From Brotaphodocola sp003480315 (GTDB taxonomy: Bacteria; Bacillota; Clostridia; Lachnospirales; Lachnospiraceae), in NCBI RefSeq assembly GCF_964246085.1, contig NZ_CAXTPD010000001.1: DNA of 64,000 bases; one strand, 5' to 3'. Shown piece after piece: positions 25,901-33,859 of the stretch. Positions within the stretch are counted from its first letter, which is position 1, and each line of letters opens with the position of its first letter. The notes under the pieces were generated by a model. That model was given only the letters and a program-made list of their open reading frames with translations. It was not told where the DNA came from and ran no database searches. Both the position numbers and the translations under genes were made by a program.

Positions 25901-26796
25901 ACATCGGACAGGTCCTGGAGATGCACTTAAGCCTTGCATGTAAGGCACTGGGCTTTAACATTTCCACCCCGGTATTCGAGGGCGCGAACGAGGTAGACAT
26001 CATGGATACCCTGGAAATTGCCAATGATTACGTAAATACCTCCTGGGAGGAGTTTGAAGAGAAATACAAAGAGATCCTGAAACCGGAAGTTATGGATTAC
26101 TTAGGCTCCCATCTGGAGCACCGTGAGCTGTGGAAGGGTGTTCCGCTCCAGCGCGACGGTAAGGTAAGACTTCGTGACGGACGTACCGGAGAGTACTTTG
26201 ACAGCCCGGTAACCATCGGCCACATGCATTACCTGAAGCTGCATCACCTGGTTGACGATAAGATCCATGCACGTTCCACCGGCCCATACTCCCTTGTTAC
26301 CCAGCAGCCTCTGGGTGGTAAGGCACAGTTCGGCGGACAGCGTTTCGGTGAGATGGAGGTTTGGGCTCTGGAGGCGTATGGCGCATCCTACACCCTGCAG
26401 GAGATCCTGACCGTGAAGTCCGATGATGTTGTCGGACGTGTGAAGACCTACGAGGCGATCATCAAGGGCGAGAACATCCCTGAGCCGGGTATTCCGGAGT
26501 CCTTCAAGGTACTGTTAAAAGAGCTGCAGTCCCTTGGTCTGGATGTAAGCGTACTGCGTGACGACGGAACCGAGGTTGAGATCGGTGAGAACGTAGATTA
26601 CGGCGAGACCGATCTGCGTCACATCATCGAGGGTGACAGCCGCTACAACCGTGATGAGTCCTTTGGCGACTACGGCTATCAGCAGCAGGAGTTCAAGGAT
26701 GGAGAGCTGGTTGGCGTCGAGGGTGACGATGACAGCAGCGATGATTTCGAAGGGGAATCTGACGATTACACCAATGATTCCTTTGATGAAGAATAA
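22939..26796 (+). CDS. rpoB: RNA polymerase beta subunit
   Basis: The 1285-residue product is the beta subunit of RNA polymerase. The N-terminus after the ATG at 22939 (RMSYSRQKEVLEMPNLIEIQKDSY) is canonical for clostridial RpoB; an in-frame codon at 22852 would begin inside the promoter. The rifampicin pocket has the wild-type FGSSQLSQFMDQNNPLSELTHKRRLSALGPGG layout, with Gln, Asp, His and Ser at the usual resistance positions. GDKMAGRHGNKG, FGGQRFGEMEVWALEAYGA and an acidic C-terminal tail are present. rpoC follows after 18 bases. Confidence 0.99.
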   Translation: MEKSRMRPVTSGKSVRMSYSRQKEVLEMPNLIEIQKDSYQWFLDEGLKEVFEDISPISDFAGHLSLEFVDFTLCKDEVKYNIEECKERDATYAAPLKVKVRLYNKDKEEINEHEIFMGDLPLMTDTGSFVINGAERVIVSQLVRSPGIYYGIGHDKIGKELYTCTVIPNRGAWLEYETDSNDIFYVRVDRTRKVPVTVLVRALGYGTNAEIIDLFGEEPKLLASFGKDTAESYQDGLLELYRKIRPGEPLSVDSAESLLNSMFFDPRRYDLAKVGRYKFNKKLHFKNRIKGQILAEDVVDETTGEILAEAGTKIDKELATTLQNAAVPYVMIQTEERNYKVLSNLMVDLAAYVDFDPKEAGVTELVYYPVLKTILEEAGDDQEELKKLIHKNITELIPKHITKEDIIASINYNMHLEGGIGTPDDIDHLGNRRIRAVGELLQNQYRIGLSRMERVVRERMTTQDMDGITPQSLINIKPVTAAVKEFFGSSQLSQFMDQNNPLSELTHKRRLSALGPGGLSRDRAGFEVRDVHYTHYGRMCPIETPEGPNIGLINSLATYAKVNEYGFIEAPYRVVDKTDPANPRVTDEVVYLTADEEDNFVVAQANTQLDENGYFVHNNVAGRFREETSEFQKRAIDLMDVSPKMVFSVATSMIPFLQNDDANRALMGSNMQRQAVPLLRTEAPAVGTGIEGKSAVDSGVCVVAKHAGVVERSASNEIIIKRDDNGAKDVYHLIKFSRSNQSNCYNQKPLVYKNDHVEAGEVIADGPSTSNGEIALGKNPLIGFMTWEGYNYEDAVLLSERLVMEDVYTSVHIEEYEAEARDTKLGPEEITRDVPGVGDDALKDLDERGIIRIGAEVRAGDILVGKVTPKGETELTAEERLLRAIFGEKAREVRDTSLKVPHGAYGVIIDAKVFTRENGDELAPGVNQTVRIYIAQKRKISVGDKMAGRHGNKGVVSRVLPVEDMPFLPNGRPLDIVLNPLGVPSRMNIGQVLEMHLSLACKALGFNISTPVFEGANEVDIMDTLEIANDYVNTSWEEFEEKYKEILKPEVMDYLGSHLEHRELWKGVPLQRDGKVRLRDGRTGEYFDSPVTIGHMHYLKLHHLVDDKIHARSTGPYSLVTQQPLGGKAQFGGQRFGEMEVWALEAYGASYTLQEILTVKSDDVVGRVKTYEAIIKGENIPEPGIPESFKVLLKELQSLGLDVSVLRDDGTEVEIGENVDYGETDLRHIIEGDSRYNRDESFGDYGYQQQEFKDGELVGVEGDDDSSDDFEGESDDYTNDSFDEE

Positions 26797-26814
26797 TAGA
26801 AGGGAGTAACGCTC

Positions 26815-29800
26815 ATGCCTGAGACAAATGAAACTTATCAGCCATTGACATTTGATGCCATTAAGATTGGCCTGGCTTCCCCGGAGAAGATTCTGGAGTG
26901 GTCACACGGCGAGGTAAAAAAGCCGGAGACCATCAACTATCGTACTTTAAAACCGGAGCGCGACGGTCTGTTCTGTGAGCGCATCTTCGGACCGAGCAAG
27001 GACTGGGAATGTCATTGTGGTAAATATAAAAAAATCAGATACAAAGGCGTGATCTGCGACCGATGCGGCGTTGAGGTAACCAAGGCCAGCGTCCGCAGAG
27101 AGCGTATCGGCCACATTCAGCTGGCTGCTCCTGTATCTCATATCTGGTACTTTAAGGGTATCCCGAGCCGTATGGGTCTCATCCTGGATATTTCCCCGAG
27201 AGTACTGGAGAAGGTTCTGTACTTTGCGTCCTACATCGTTCTGGACGCAGGCCAGACCAGCCTGCAGTACAAGCAGGTACTCTCCGAGAAAGAGTACCGC
27301 GAAGAGGTGGAAAAGTGGGGCTACGGCAACTTCCGCGTAGGAATGGGTGCCGAGGCTGTGCTTGAGCTTCTTCAGAGCATCGATCTGGAGAAGGAGTCTG
27401 AAATGCTCAAACGCGAGCTGAAGGATTCCAGCGGCCAGAAGCGTGCAAGAATCATCAAGAGACTGGAAGTTGTAGAGGCATTCCGCAATTCCGGAAACAA
27501 GCCGGAGTGGATGATCATGACCGTGATCCCGGTCATCCCGCCGGATATCCGTCCGATGGTACAGCTGGACGGCGGCCGTTTCGCAACCTCCGACTTAAAC
27601 GATTTATACAGAAGAATCATCAACCGTAACAACCGTCTTGCCCGCCTGCTTGAGCTTGGCGCTCCGGATATCATCGTCCGCAACGAGAAGCGTATGCTGC
27701 AGGAGGCAGTCGATGCCCTCATCGACAACGGACGCCGCGGCAGACCGGTCACCGGTCCTGGAAACCGTGCACTGAAATCCCTTTCCGATATGCTGAAAGG
27801 TAAGCAGGGACGTTTCCGTCAGAACCTGCTTGGTAAGCGAGTTGACTATTCCGGACGTTCCGTTATCGTCGTTGGACCGGAGCTGAAGATCTACCAGTGC
27901 GGTCTTCCGAAGGAGATGGCGATCGAGCTGTTCAAGCCGTTCGTTATGAAAGAGCTTGTTCAGAACGGAACCGCTCACAACATCAAGAGCGCGAAGAAGA
28001 TGGTAGAGCGTCTGCAGTCCGAGGTATGGGATGTACTCGAGGATGTCATCAAAGAGCATCCGGTTATGTTAAACCGTGCACCTACCCTGCACAGACTGGG
28101 TATCCAGGCCTTCGAGCCGATCCTGGTAGAGGGTAAGGCGATCAAGCTGCATCCGCTGGTATGTACCGCGTTCAACGCAGACTTCGATGGAGACCAGATG
28201 GCAGTACATCTTCCGCTGACACAGGAAGCACAGGCTGAGTGCCGTTTCCTGCTCCTGTCTCCGAACAACCTGTTAAAGCCGTCTGATGGTGGTCCGGTAG
28301 CCGTTCCTTCCCAGGATATGGTACTCGGTATCTACTATCTGACCCAGGAGCGCCCGGGCGCAACCGGCGAGGGCATGATCTTCAAGAGCGTAAACGAGGC
28401 AATTCTTGCATACGAGAACGCTGCTGTGACCCTGCACTCCCGCATCAAGGTAAGAATCACCAAGACCATGCCGGATGGCACCGAGATGACCGGAATTGTA
28501 GAATCTACACTTGGCCGTTTCATCTTCAACGAGATCATCCCGCAGGATCTGGGCTTCGTAGACAGAAGCATTCCGGGCAATGAGCTGCTTCTTGAGGTTG
28601 ATTTCCACGTAGGAAAGAAACAGTTAAAGAAGATTCTGGAGAAGGTCATCAACGTACATGGCGCTACCCAGACTGCTGTTACCCTGGATGATATCAAGGC
28701 GATTGGTTACAAGTACTCCACCAGAGCAGCCATGACCGTATCCATCGCGGATATGACCGTGCCGGCATCCAAGCCGCAGCTCCTGGCAGACGCACAGGCA
28801 ACCGTTGACCGTATTGCAAAGAACTTCCGCCGTGGTCTTATCACTGAGGAAGAGCGTTATAAAGAGGTTATTGAAACCTGGAAGGTTACCGATGACCAGC
28901 TGACCAAAGACCTGTTAGGCGGTCTGGATAAGTACAACAACATCTTCATGATGGCAGACTCCGGTGCGCGAGGATCTGATAAGCAGATCAAGCAGCTGGC
29001 AGGTATGCGAGGACTTATGGCAGATACAACCGGTCACACCATCGAGCTTCCTATCAAATCCAACTTCCGTGAGGGTCTTGACGTACTGGAGTACTTCATC
29101 TCCGCTCATGGTGCACGAAAGGGTATGTCCGATACCGCGCTGCGTACCGCAGACTCCGGTTACCTTACCCGTCGTCTGGTAGATGTATCCCAGGATCTGA
29201 TCGTACGTGAGGTTGACTGCTGCGAAGGCAGAGATATCCCGTACATGGAGATCAAGGCATTCACCGATGGCAAAGAGACCATCGAGAGCCTGGAGGAGCG
29301 TATTACCGGCCGTTACATTGCTGAGACCATCACCGATCCGGAGACCGGAGAAGTGGTTGTAAAAGCGAACCATATGTGTACTCCGAAGCGTGCAGCAGCT
29401 GTTATGAAGGCGCTGAACAAGATGGGACGTGATTCTGTAAAGATTCGTACTGTCTTAAGCTGTAAGTCCCACATCGGTGTCTGCGCAAAATGTTATGGTG
29501 CCAACATGGCAACCGGCCAGCCGGTACAGGTTGGTGAGGCAGTCGGCATCATCGCAGCACAGTCTATCGGTGAGCCGGGTACCCAGCTGACCATGCGTAC
29601 CTTCCATACCGGCGGTGTAGCAGGTGGAGATATCACACAGGGTCTTCCTCGAGTAGAGGAGCTGTTTGAGGCACGTAAGCCGAAGGGTCTTGCGATCATC
29701 TCCGAGTTTGGCGGTGTTGTAACCCTGAAGGATACCAAGAAGAAACGTGAGATCGTAGTTACCGATCCGGAAACCGGCAATTCCAAGACCTATCTGATCC

Positions 29801-30468
29801 CGTACGGTTCCAGAATCAAGGTTCAGGACGAGCAGGTGATCGAGGCCGGCGATGAGTTGACTGAAGGTAGCGTAAACCCGCACGACATCTTAAAGATCAA
29901 GGGTGTCCGCGCCGTACAGGATTATATGATCCAGGAGGTACAGCGTGTATACCGTCTGCAGGGTGTAGAAATCAACGATAAGCACGTTGAGATGATCGTT
30001 CGTCAGATGTTAAAGAAGATCCGCATCGAGGAGAGCGGCGACAGCGATGTGCTGCCGGGCGTTTCCATGGATGTTCTGGACTTCAACGAGATGAACGAGG
30101 CTCTGATCGCAGAGGGCAAGCAGCCGGCAGAGGGCAAGCAGGTTATGCTTGGTATTACCAAGGCATCCCTGGCTACCGATTCCTTCCTGTCTGCAGCATC
30201 CTTCCAGGAGACCACCAAGGTCCTGACCGAGGCGGCTATCAACGGTAAGGTTGACCATCTGATCGGTCTGAAGGAGAATGTTATCATTGGTAAGCTGATC
30301 CCGGCAGGTACCGGTATGAAGCGTTACCGTTCTGTAAAGCTCAACACAGATGCAGAGCCACAGGATGAGATCGCTCTGGAGGATGATGATGAAATCCTGC
30401 TTTCCGGCGATGAGGATATGGAGGACGAGGCTCCGGAAGTATTCGATATCGACGACAGCGAAGAGTAA
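26815..30468 (+). CDS. rpoC: RNA polymerase beta' subunit
   Basis: The 1217-residue beta' subunit forms the active site with RpoB. The zinc-binding ECHCGKYKKIRYKGVICDRCG is near residues 62-83, the catalytic magnesium motif NADFDGDQM is near 455, and the bridge/trigger region (SARGSDKQIKQLAGMRGLMA; QSIGEPGTQLTMRTFHTGG) is intact. The C-terminus is strongly acidic (about 45 residues rich in Asp and Glu), as in many clostridia. It is co-transcribed with rpoB and followed by a terminator. Confidence 0.99.
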   Translation: MPETNETYQPLTFDAIKIGLASPEKILEWSHGEVKKPETINYRTLKPERDGLFCERIFGPSKDWECHCGKYKKIRYKGVICDRCGVEVTKASVRRERIGHIQLAAPVSHIWYFKGIPSRMGLILDISPRVLEKVLYFASYIVLDAGQTSLQYKQVLSEKEYREEVEKWGYGNFRVGMGAEAVLELLQSIDLEKESEMLKRELKDSSGQKRARIIKRLEVVEAFRNSGNKPEWMIMTVIPVIPPDIRPMVQLDGGRFATSDLNDLYRRIINRNNRLARLLELGAPDIIVRNEKRMLQEAVDALIDNGRRGRPVTGPGNRALKSLSDMLKGKQGRFRQNLLGKRVDYSGRSVIVVGPELKIYQCGLPKEMAIELFKPFVMKELVQNGTAHNIKSAKKMVERLQSEVWDVLEDVIKEHPVMLNRAPTLHRLGIQAFEPILVEGKAIKLHPLVCTAFNADFDGDQMAVHLPLTQEAQAECRFLLLSPNNLLKPSDGGPVAVPSQDMVLGIYYLTQERPGATGEGMIFKSVNEAILAYENAAVTLHSRIKVRITKTMPDGTEMTGIVESTLGRFIFNEIIPQDLGFVDRSIPGNELLLEVDFHVGKKQLKKILEKVINVHGATQTAVTLDDIKAIGYKYSTRAAMTVSIADMTVPASKPQLLADAQATVDRIAKNFRRGLITEEERYKEVIETWKVTDDQLTKDLLGGLDKYNNIFMMADSGARGSDKQIKQLAGMRGLMADTTGHTIELPIKSNFREGLDVLEYFISAHGARKGMSDTALRTADSGYLTRRLVDVSQDLIVREVDCCEGRDIPYMEIKAFTDGKETIESLEERITGRYIAETITDPETGEVVVKANHMCTPKRAAAVMKALNKMGRDSVKIRTVLSCKSHIGVCAKCYGANMATGQPVQVGEAVGIIAAQSIGEPGTQLTMRTFHTGGVAGGDITQGLPRVEELFEARKPKGLAIISEFGGVVTLKDTKKKREIVVTDPETGNSKTYLIPYGSRIKVQDEQVIEAGDELTEGSVNPHDILKIKGVRAVQDYMIQEVQRVYRLQGVEINDKHVEMIVRQMLKKIRIEESGDSDVLPGVSMDVLDFNEMNEALIAEGKQPAEGKQVMLGITKASLATDSFLSAASFQETTKVLTEAAINGKVDHLIGLKENVIIGKLIPAGTGMKRYRSVKLNTDAEPQDEIALEDDDEILLSGDEDMEDEAPEVFDIDDSEE

Positions 30469-30514
30469 AAAATAATATAGCCTGACCGTAATATCAGTAG
30501 GTCCGGGCATGTAA

Positions 30515-30563
30515 GAAAACGACTTCCTATATTTTCATGCAGAAAATACCGGAGGTCGTTTTC
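30515..30563 (+). terminator. Terminator of rpoBC
   Basis: GAAAACGACTTCC (30515-30527) pairs with GGAGGTCGTTTTC (30551-30563), one G-T pair, with a 23-base loop. The 3' arm itself holds the T-run. It lies 47 bases after the rpoC stop. Confidence 0.75.
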
Positions 30564-30597
30564 ATACATATCGTTTTATAGAAAGTATGGGAGAAAT

Positions 30598-32040
30598 ATG
30601 AGTCAGTTACATGGGGGAAGGGAGCGGAATTCGAGCAGGAATTCTGTGCGAAATACAGGCGGAAACGCACCCTGGCAGCCTGCCCGGCAGCCGGGGCGGC
30701 CGCTTTCGGAACGGGAGATCCGGGAGATGCGGGCAAGAAAGGCTCGGAAGATGAAACAGCTGCGCCGGAAACGGCGGATCGTGCTCCTGGGGCTCCTGGC
30801 AGTCTGCGTACTGACCGGTGTGCTGGTGGCTGCGGTTTCCGGACGTGTACGAAGCTGGAGGGCAGAGAAGGCAGCTGTACAGGCAGCGGCAATGCAGGAG
30901 AGCATGAGCGCGTCTGCAGCAGAGGCAGAAAGCCTGGCTGCAGCGGAGGCTGAGCAGTACCGGGACAGTCTACCGGATATGGGAGCCATATATGGCATTG
31001 CGGTGAACGGAGTGGGCTGGAGCCATTTCTTTGCGGACAATTCCTACAGCATGGCACCGGCCAATTCTTATATAACAGCACTCCGGGCGACACTGAACGG
31101 GCAGCCGGAGGGCATGAGCGGAACCATCCGCTACCGGGTGAACTTAAGCGGCACCGGATGGCTGGACTGGCAGGAGGACGGAGAGGAGGCAGGAAATTCG
31201 GCTGGTACGGCTCCTCTTGAGGGCATTGCCATGGAACTGACCGGAGATCTGGCAACCTACTATGAGGTGCTTTACAGTGTACTGCAGGATTCCCAGTGGA
31301 CAGAATGGGCTTCAGACGGTGCGGAGGCCGGAGCAGTTGGTGTGGGTCTTCGCGTGGATGGTGTGCGGGTTTCTGTGGTGAAGCGGACCGGAGGTGCGGT
31401 TTACGCCGGAAATATTGATCCGAACCGACCCATGGTGGCCCTGACCTATGATGATGGTCCCTCACCTACGGTCACACCGCGGATCTTAAAGTGTCTGCAG
31501 GATAACGGAGGCCGGGCTACCTTTTTTATGGTGGGCAAACAGGTTATCAAGAGTCCGGATGTTTTAAAACAGATGGTGGCTCAGGGCTGTGAGGTGGCCA
31601 ACCATACCTACGACCATACCCTTATGACGAAGGTGGCACCGGCGGAGCTGGCAAATCAGCTGGTGGCGACAAATCAGGTAGTTTCCGATGCCTGCGGCAT
31701 CTCTCCGGTGCTGATGCGTCCCTGCGGCGGCGCCAAAACGGTGGAGGGCATGAATATCGCAGGTGCTATCTCCATGCCGGCGATTCTCTGGAGCATTGAC
31801 ACGCTGGACTGGAAAACCAGGGATGCCTCCCAGACGATCCAGACAGTGCTCGAGAAGGTAAAGGACGGAGATATCATTTTGATGCACGATTTGTATGATG
31901 CCACCGGGGATGCCAGCGAAACGATCATCCCGGAGCTGGTAAAGCGCGGGTTCCAGCTGGTGACGGTCAGCGAGCTGGCCTCCTACCGCGGCGGTATGAT
32001 TCCGGGGAGAAGCTATTCGCAGTTCCGGCCTATCTCATAA
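30598..32040 (+). CDS. Membrane-anchored polysaccharide deacetylase with ChW repeats
   Basis: The 480-residue protein probably removes acetyl groups from a cell-wall polymer. A basic cytoplasmic tail (1-60) precedes a membrane helix (61-80) and an Ala-rich linker (88-120). Residues about 134-261 contain clostridial hydrophobic ChW repeats (the G-x-x-L-E-G-I-x-M-E-L-T-G pattern, GW near 187, an EWASDG-AG-x-VGVGLR block). The NodB domain follows: TYDDGPS at 283-289, HTYDH at 336-340, RPCGG at 374-378 (family R-x-P-x-G has a Cys here) and a late LMHD. The metal and catalytic residues are intact. ChW repeats are linked to wall binding. Peptidoglycan is the likely substrate (inference). Confidence 0.87.
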   Translation: MSQLHGGRERNSSRNSVRNTGGNAPWQPARQPGRPLSEREIREMRARKARKMKQLRRKRRIVLLGLLAVCVLTGVLVAAVSGRVRSWRAEKAAVQAAAMQESMSASAAEAESLAAAEAEQYRDSLPDMGAIYGIAVNGVGWSHFFADNSYSMAPANSYITALRATLNGQPEGMSGTIRYRVNLSGTGWLDWQEDGEEAGNSAGTAPLEGIAMELTGDLATYYEVLYSVLQDSQWTEWASDGAEAGAVGVGLRVDGVRVSVVKRTGGAVYAGNIDPNRPMVALTYDDGPSPTVTPRILKCLQDNGGRATFFMVGKQVIKSPDVLKQMVAQGCEVANHTYDHTLMTKVAPAELANQLVATNQVVSDACGISPVLMRPCGGAKTVEGMNIAGAISMPAILWSIDTLDWKTRDASQTIQTVLEKVKDGDIILMHDLYDATGDASETIIPELVKRGFQLVTVSELASYRGGMIPGRSYSQFRPIS

Positions 32041-32047
32041 CTTTAAC

Positions 32048-32076
32048 TTGCGGACGCTCCCCGTATATGGTATAAT
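32048..32076 (+). promoter_or_regulatory. Promoter of scfA
   Basis: TTGCGG (32048-32053) and TATAAT (32071-32076) are 17 bases apart, with TGG before the -10 as an extended element. It lies 81 bases before the SCIFF start. Confidence 0.75.
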
Positions 32077-32157
32077 CAACGCGAAAATATGCAATTGCAG
32101 CCTTTGAGGGTCAGATAAGGGCGGCAGAGAGCAAGAATAATACAGGAGGCAGATATC

Positions 32158-32304
32158 ATGAAACATGTAAAGACTTTAAACAATAAAACTCTGAAGGAGT
32201 CCATGAAGAAGGGCGGATGCGGCGAGTGCCAGACTTCCTGTCAGTCTGCATGCAAGACTTCCTGCACCGTTGGCAACCAGAGCTGCGAGAACGCAAACAG
32301 ATAA
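32158..32304 (+). CDS. scfA: SCIFF ribosomal peptide precursor (six cysteines in forty-five)
   Basis: This 48-residue peptide is the SCIFF precursor, conserved across Clostridia. It carries a leader of about 20 residues (KHVKTLNNKTLKESMKKGG) and six cysteines at 21, 24, 28, 32, 36 and 43 in a pattern C-x2-C-x3-C-x3-C-x3-C-x6-C. Threonine residues lie between the cysteines (26, 34, 37), the partners that SCIFF maturases link by thioether bridges. AGGAGG precedes the ATG. The radical-SAM maturase gene follows. The mature role of SCIFF is not established; no dedicated exporter is adjacent other than the general SecDF. Confidence 0.95.
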   Translation: MKHVKTLNNKTLKESMKKGGCGECQTSCQSACKTSCTVGNQSCENANR

Positions 32305-32352
32305 TTATAACAATAGTTTCTGTAAAACTGGAATAGTTACACGGTAAAAGAT

Positions 32353-32404
32353 GGCAGAGGTGGATAAGGGTTTCGAAAAACCGGGACTTTTATCTGCGTC
32401 TGCC
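32353..32404 (+). other. Hairpin between scfA and scfB
   Basis: GGCAGA (32353-32358) pairs with TCTGCC (32399-32404), and GGATAA inside pairs with TTATCT. The 141-base gap thus holds a long imperfect stem-loop not followed by a T-run. It may separate high peptide expression from lower maturase expression by mRNA processing (inference). Confidence 0.5.
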
Positions 32405-32445
32405 TATGTGTGTGTTAGGGACTTGATTTAAAAAGGAGAAATTGA

Positions 32446-33846
32446 GTGATTCATCAGTATAAAAATAACGGATATAATATTGTCATGGACATTGCCAGCG
32501 GCTCTGTCCATGTAGTAGACGATGTAGTTTATGATGCGGTTGCGCTGTTAGAGCCTGTTATCGGAGAGGTGATGTCCCCGGTGCAGATCCCGGAAACCGC
32601 AAGAAAGAATGCAGAGGCTGAGCTTTCCAAAACCTACCCGGCTGAAGATGTAAAAGAGGCCCTGGACGAGGTTCAGGAGCTGATCAATGCTGAGGAGCTG
32701 TACACGAAGGATATTTACCAGACTTATGTGACAGATTTTAAAGCGAGAAAGACAGTTGTGAAGGCACTCTGCCTGCACATTGCTCATGATTGTAACCTGG
32801 GCTGCAAGTACTGCTTCGCAGAAGAGGGTGAGTATCACGGACGCCGTGCTCTCATGAGCTTTGAAGTAGGTAAAAAGGCACTGGATTTCCTGGTAGCCAA
32901 TTCCGGCAACCGCCACAACCTTGAAGTTGACTTTTTCGGCGGCGAGCCGCTTATGAACTGGGAAGTGGTAAAGCAGCTGGTTGAGTACGGCCGTTCTCTG
33001 GAGGAGCCGAACAATAAGCGTTTCCGCTTTACCATCACCACCAACGGTGTGCTTTTAAACGATGAGATCATGGACTTCTGTAACCGTGAGATGAGCAATG
33101 TAGTCATGAGCCTGGACGGACGTAAGGAAGTCAACGACTACATGCGTCCTACCAGAAACGGTCACGGCAGCAGCTATGAGATTACTGTTCCGAAGTTCCA
33201 GAAGTTCGCGAAGAGCCGCGCAGGCAAGGATTATTATGTCCGCGGCACCTTTACCCGCAACAATCTGGATTTCTCTGAGGATGTGAAGCATTTCGCAGAT
33301 CTTGGCTTTGACCAGATGTCCATCGAGCCGGTAGTCGGAGCGGAGGATGAGCCATACGCGATCCGGAAGGAAGATCTTCCGAAGATCATGGAGGAGTATG
33401 ACAAGCTGGCAGTTGAGTATATCAAGCGCAAAAAAGAGGGAAGAGGCTTCAATTTCTTCCATTTCATGATTGATTTAAATCAGGGACCGTGTGTGGCAAA
33501 ACGTCTTTCCGGATGCGGATCAGGTACGGAGTACCTGGCAGTTACCCCGTGGGGCGATTTCTATCCATGCCATCAGTTTGTGGGCCAGGAGGATTTCCTG
33601 ATGGGCAATGTAGATACCGGAATTACAAGAACGGATATCCGGGATGAGTTCAAGCTCTGCAATGTCTACGCAAAAGAAAAGTGCAGAGATTGCTTTGCAA
33701 GATTCTACTGCAGCGGCGGCTGCGCAGCCAATTCCTACAACTTCCACGGAACCATTACCGATGCTTATGAGATCGGATGCGAGATGCAGAAAAAGCGTAT
33801 CGAGTGTGCGATCATGATTAAGGCGGCTCTTGCCGACGAAGAATAA
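32446..33846 (+). CDS. scfB: Radical-SAM SCIFF maturase
   Basis: The 466-residue enzyme forms thioether cross-links in SCIFF. An N-terminal peptide-recognition domain of about 100 residues precedes the radical-SAM cluster motif CNLGCKYC (Cys116, 120, 123), then the FFGGEPLMNW segment typical of peptide-modifying members. The C-terminal SPASM domain binds two more clusters (CGSGTEYLAVTPWGDFYPCHQF..., CRDCFARFYCSGGC). Translation appears to start at GTG 32446, 9 bases after AAGGAG; no ATG is available nearby. The pairing with scfA makes the call very firm. Confidence 0.96.
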   Translation: MIHQYKNNGYNIVMDIASGSVHVVDDVVYDAVALLEPVIGEVMSPVQIPETARKNAEAELSKTYPAEDVKEALDEVQELINAEELYTKDIYQTYVTDFKARKTVVKALCLHIAHDCNLGCKYCFAEEGEYHGRRALMSFEVGKKALDFLVANSGNRHNLEVDFFGGEPLMNWEVVKQLVEYGRSLEEPNNKRFRFTITTNGVLLNDEIMDFCNREMSNVVMSLDGRKEVNDYMRPTRNGHGSSYEITVPKFQKFAKSRAGKDYYVRGTFTRNNLDFSEDVKHFADLGFDQMSIEPVVGAEDEPYAIRKEDLPKIMEEYDKLAVEYIKRKKEGRGFNFFHFMIDLNQGPCVAKRLSGCGSGTEYLAVTPWGDFYPCHQFVGQEDFLMGNVDTGITRTDIRDEFKLCNVYAKEKCRDCFARFYCSGGCAANSYNFHGTITDAYEIGCEMQKKRIECAIMIKAALADEE

Positions 33847-33859
33847 AAGGAGAAATAAG

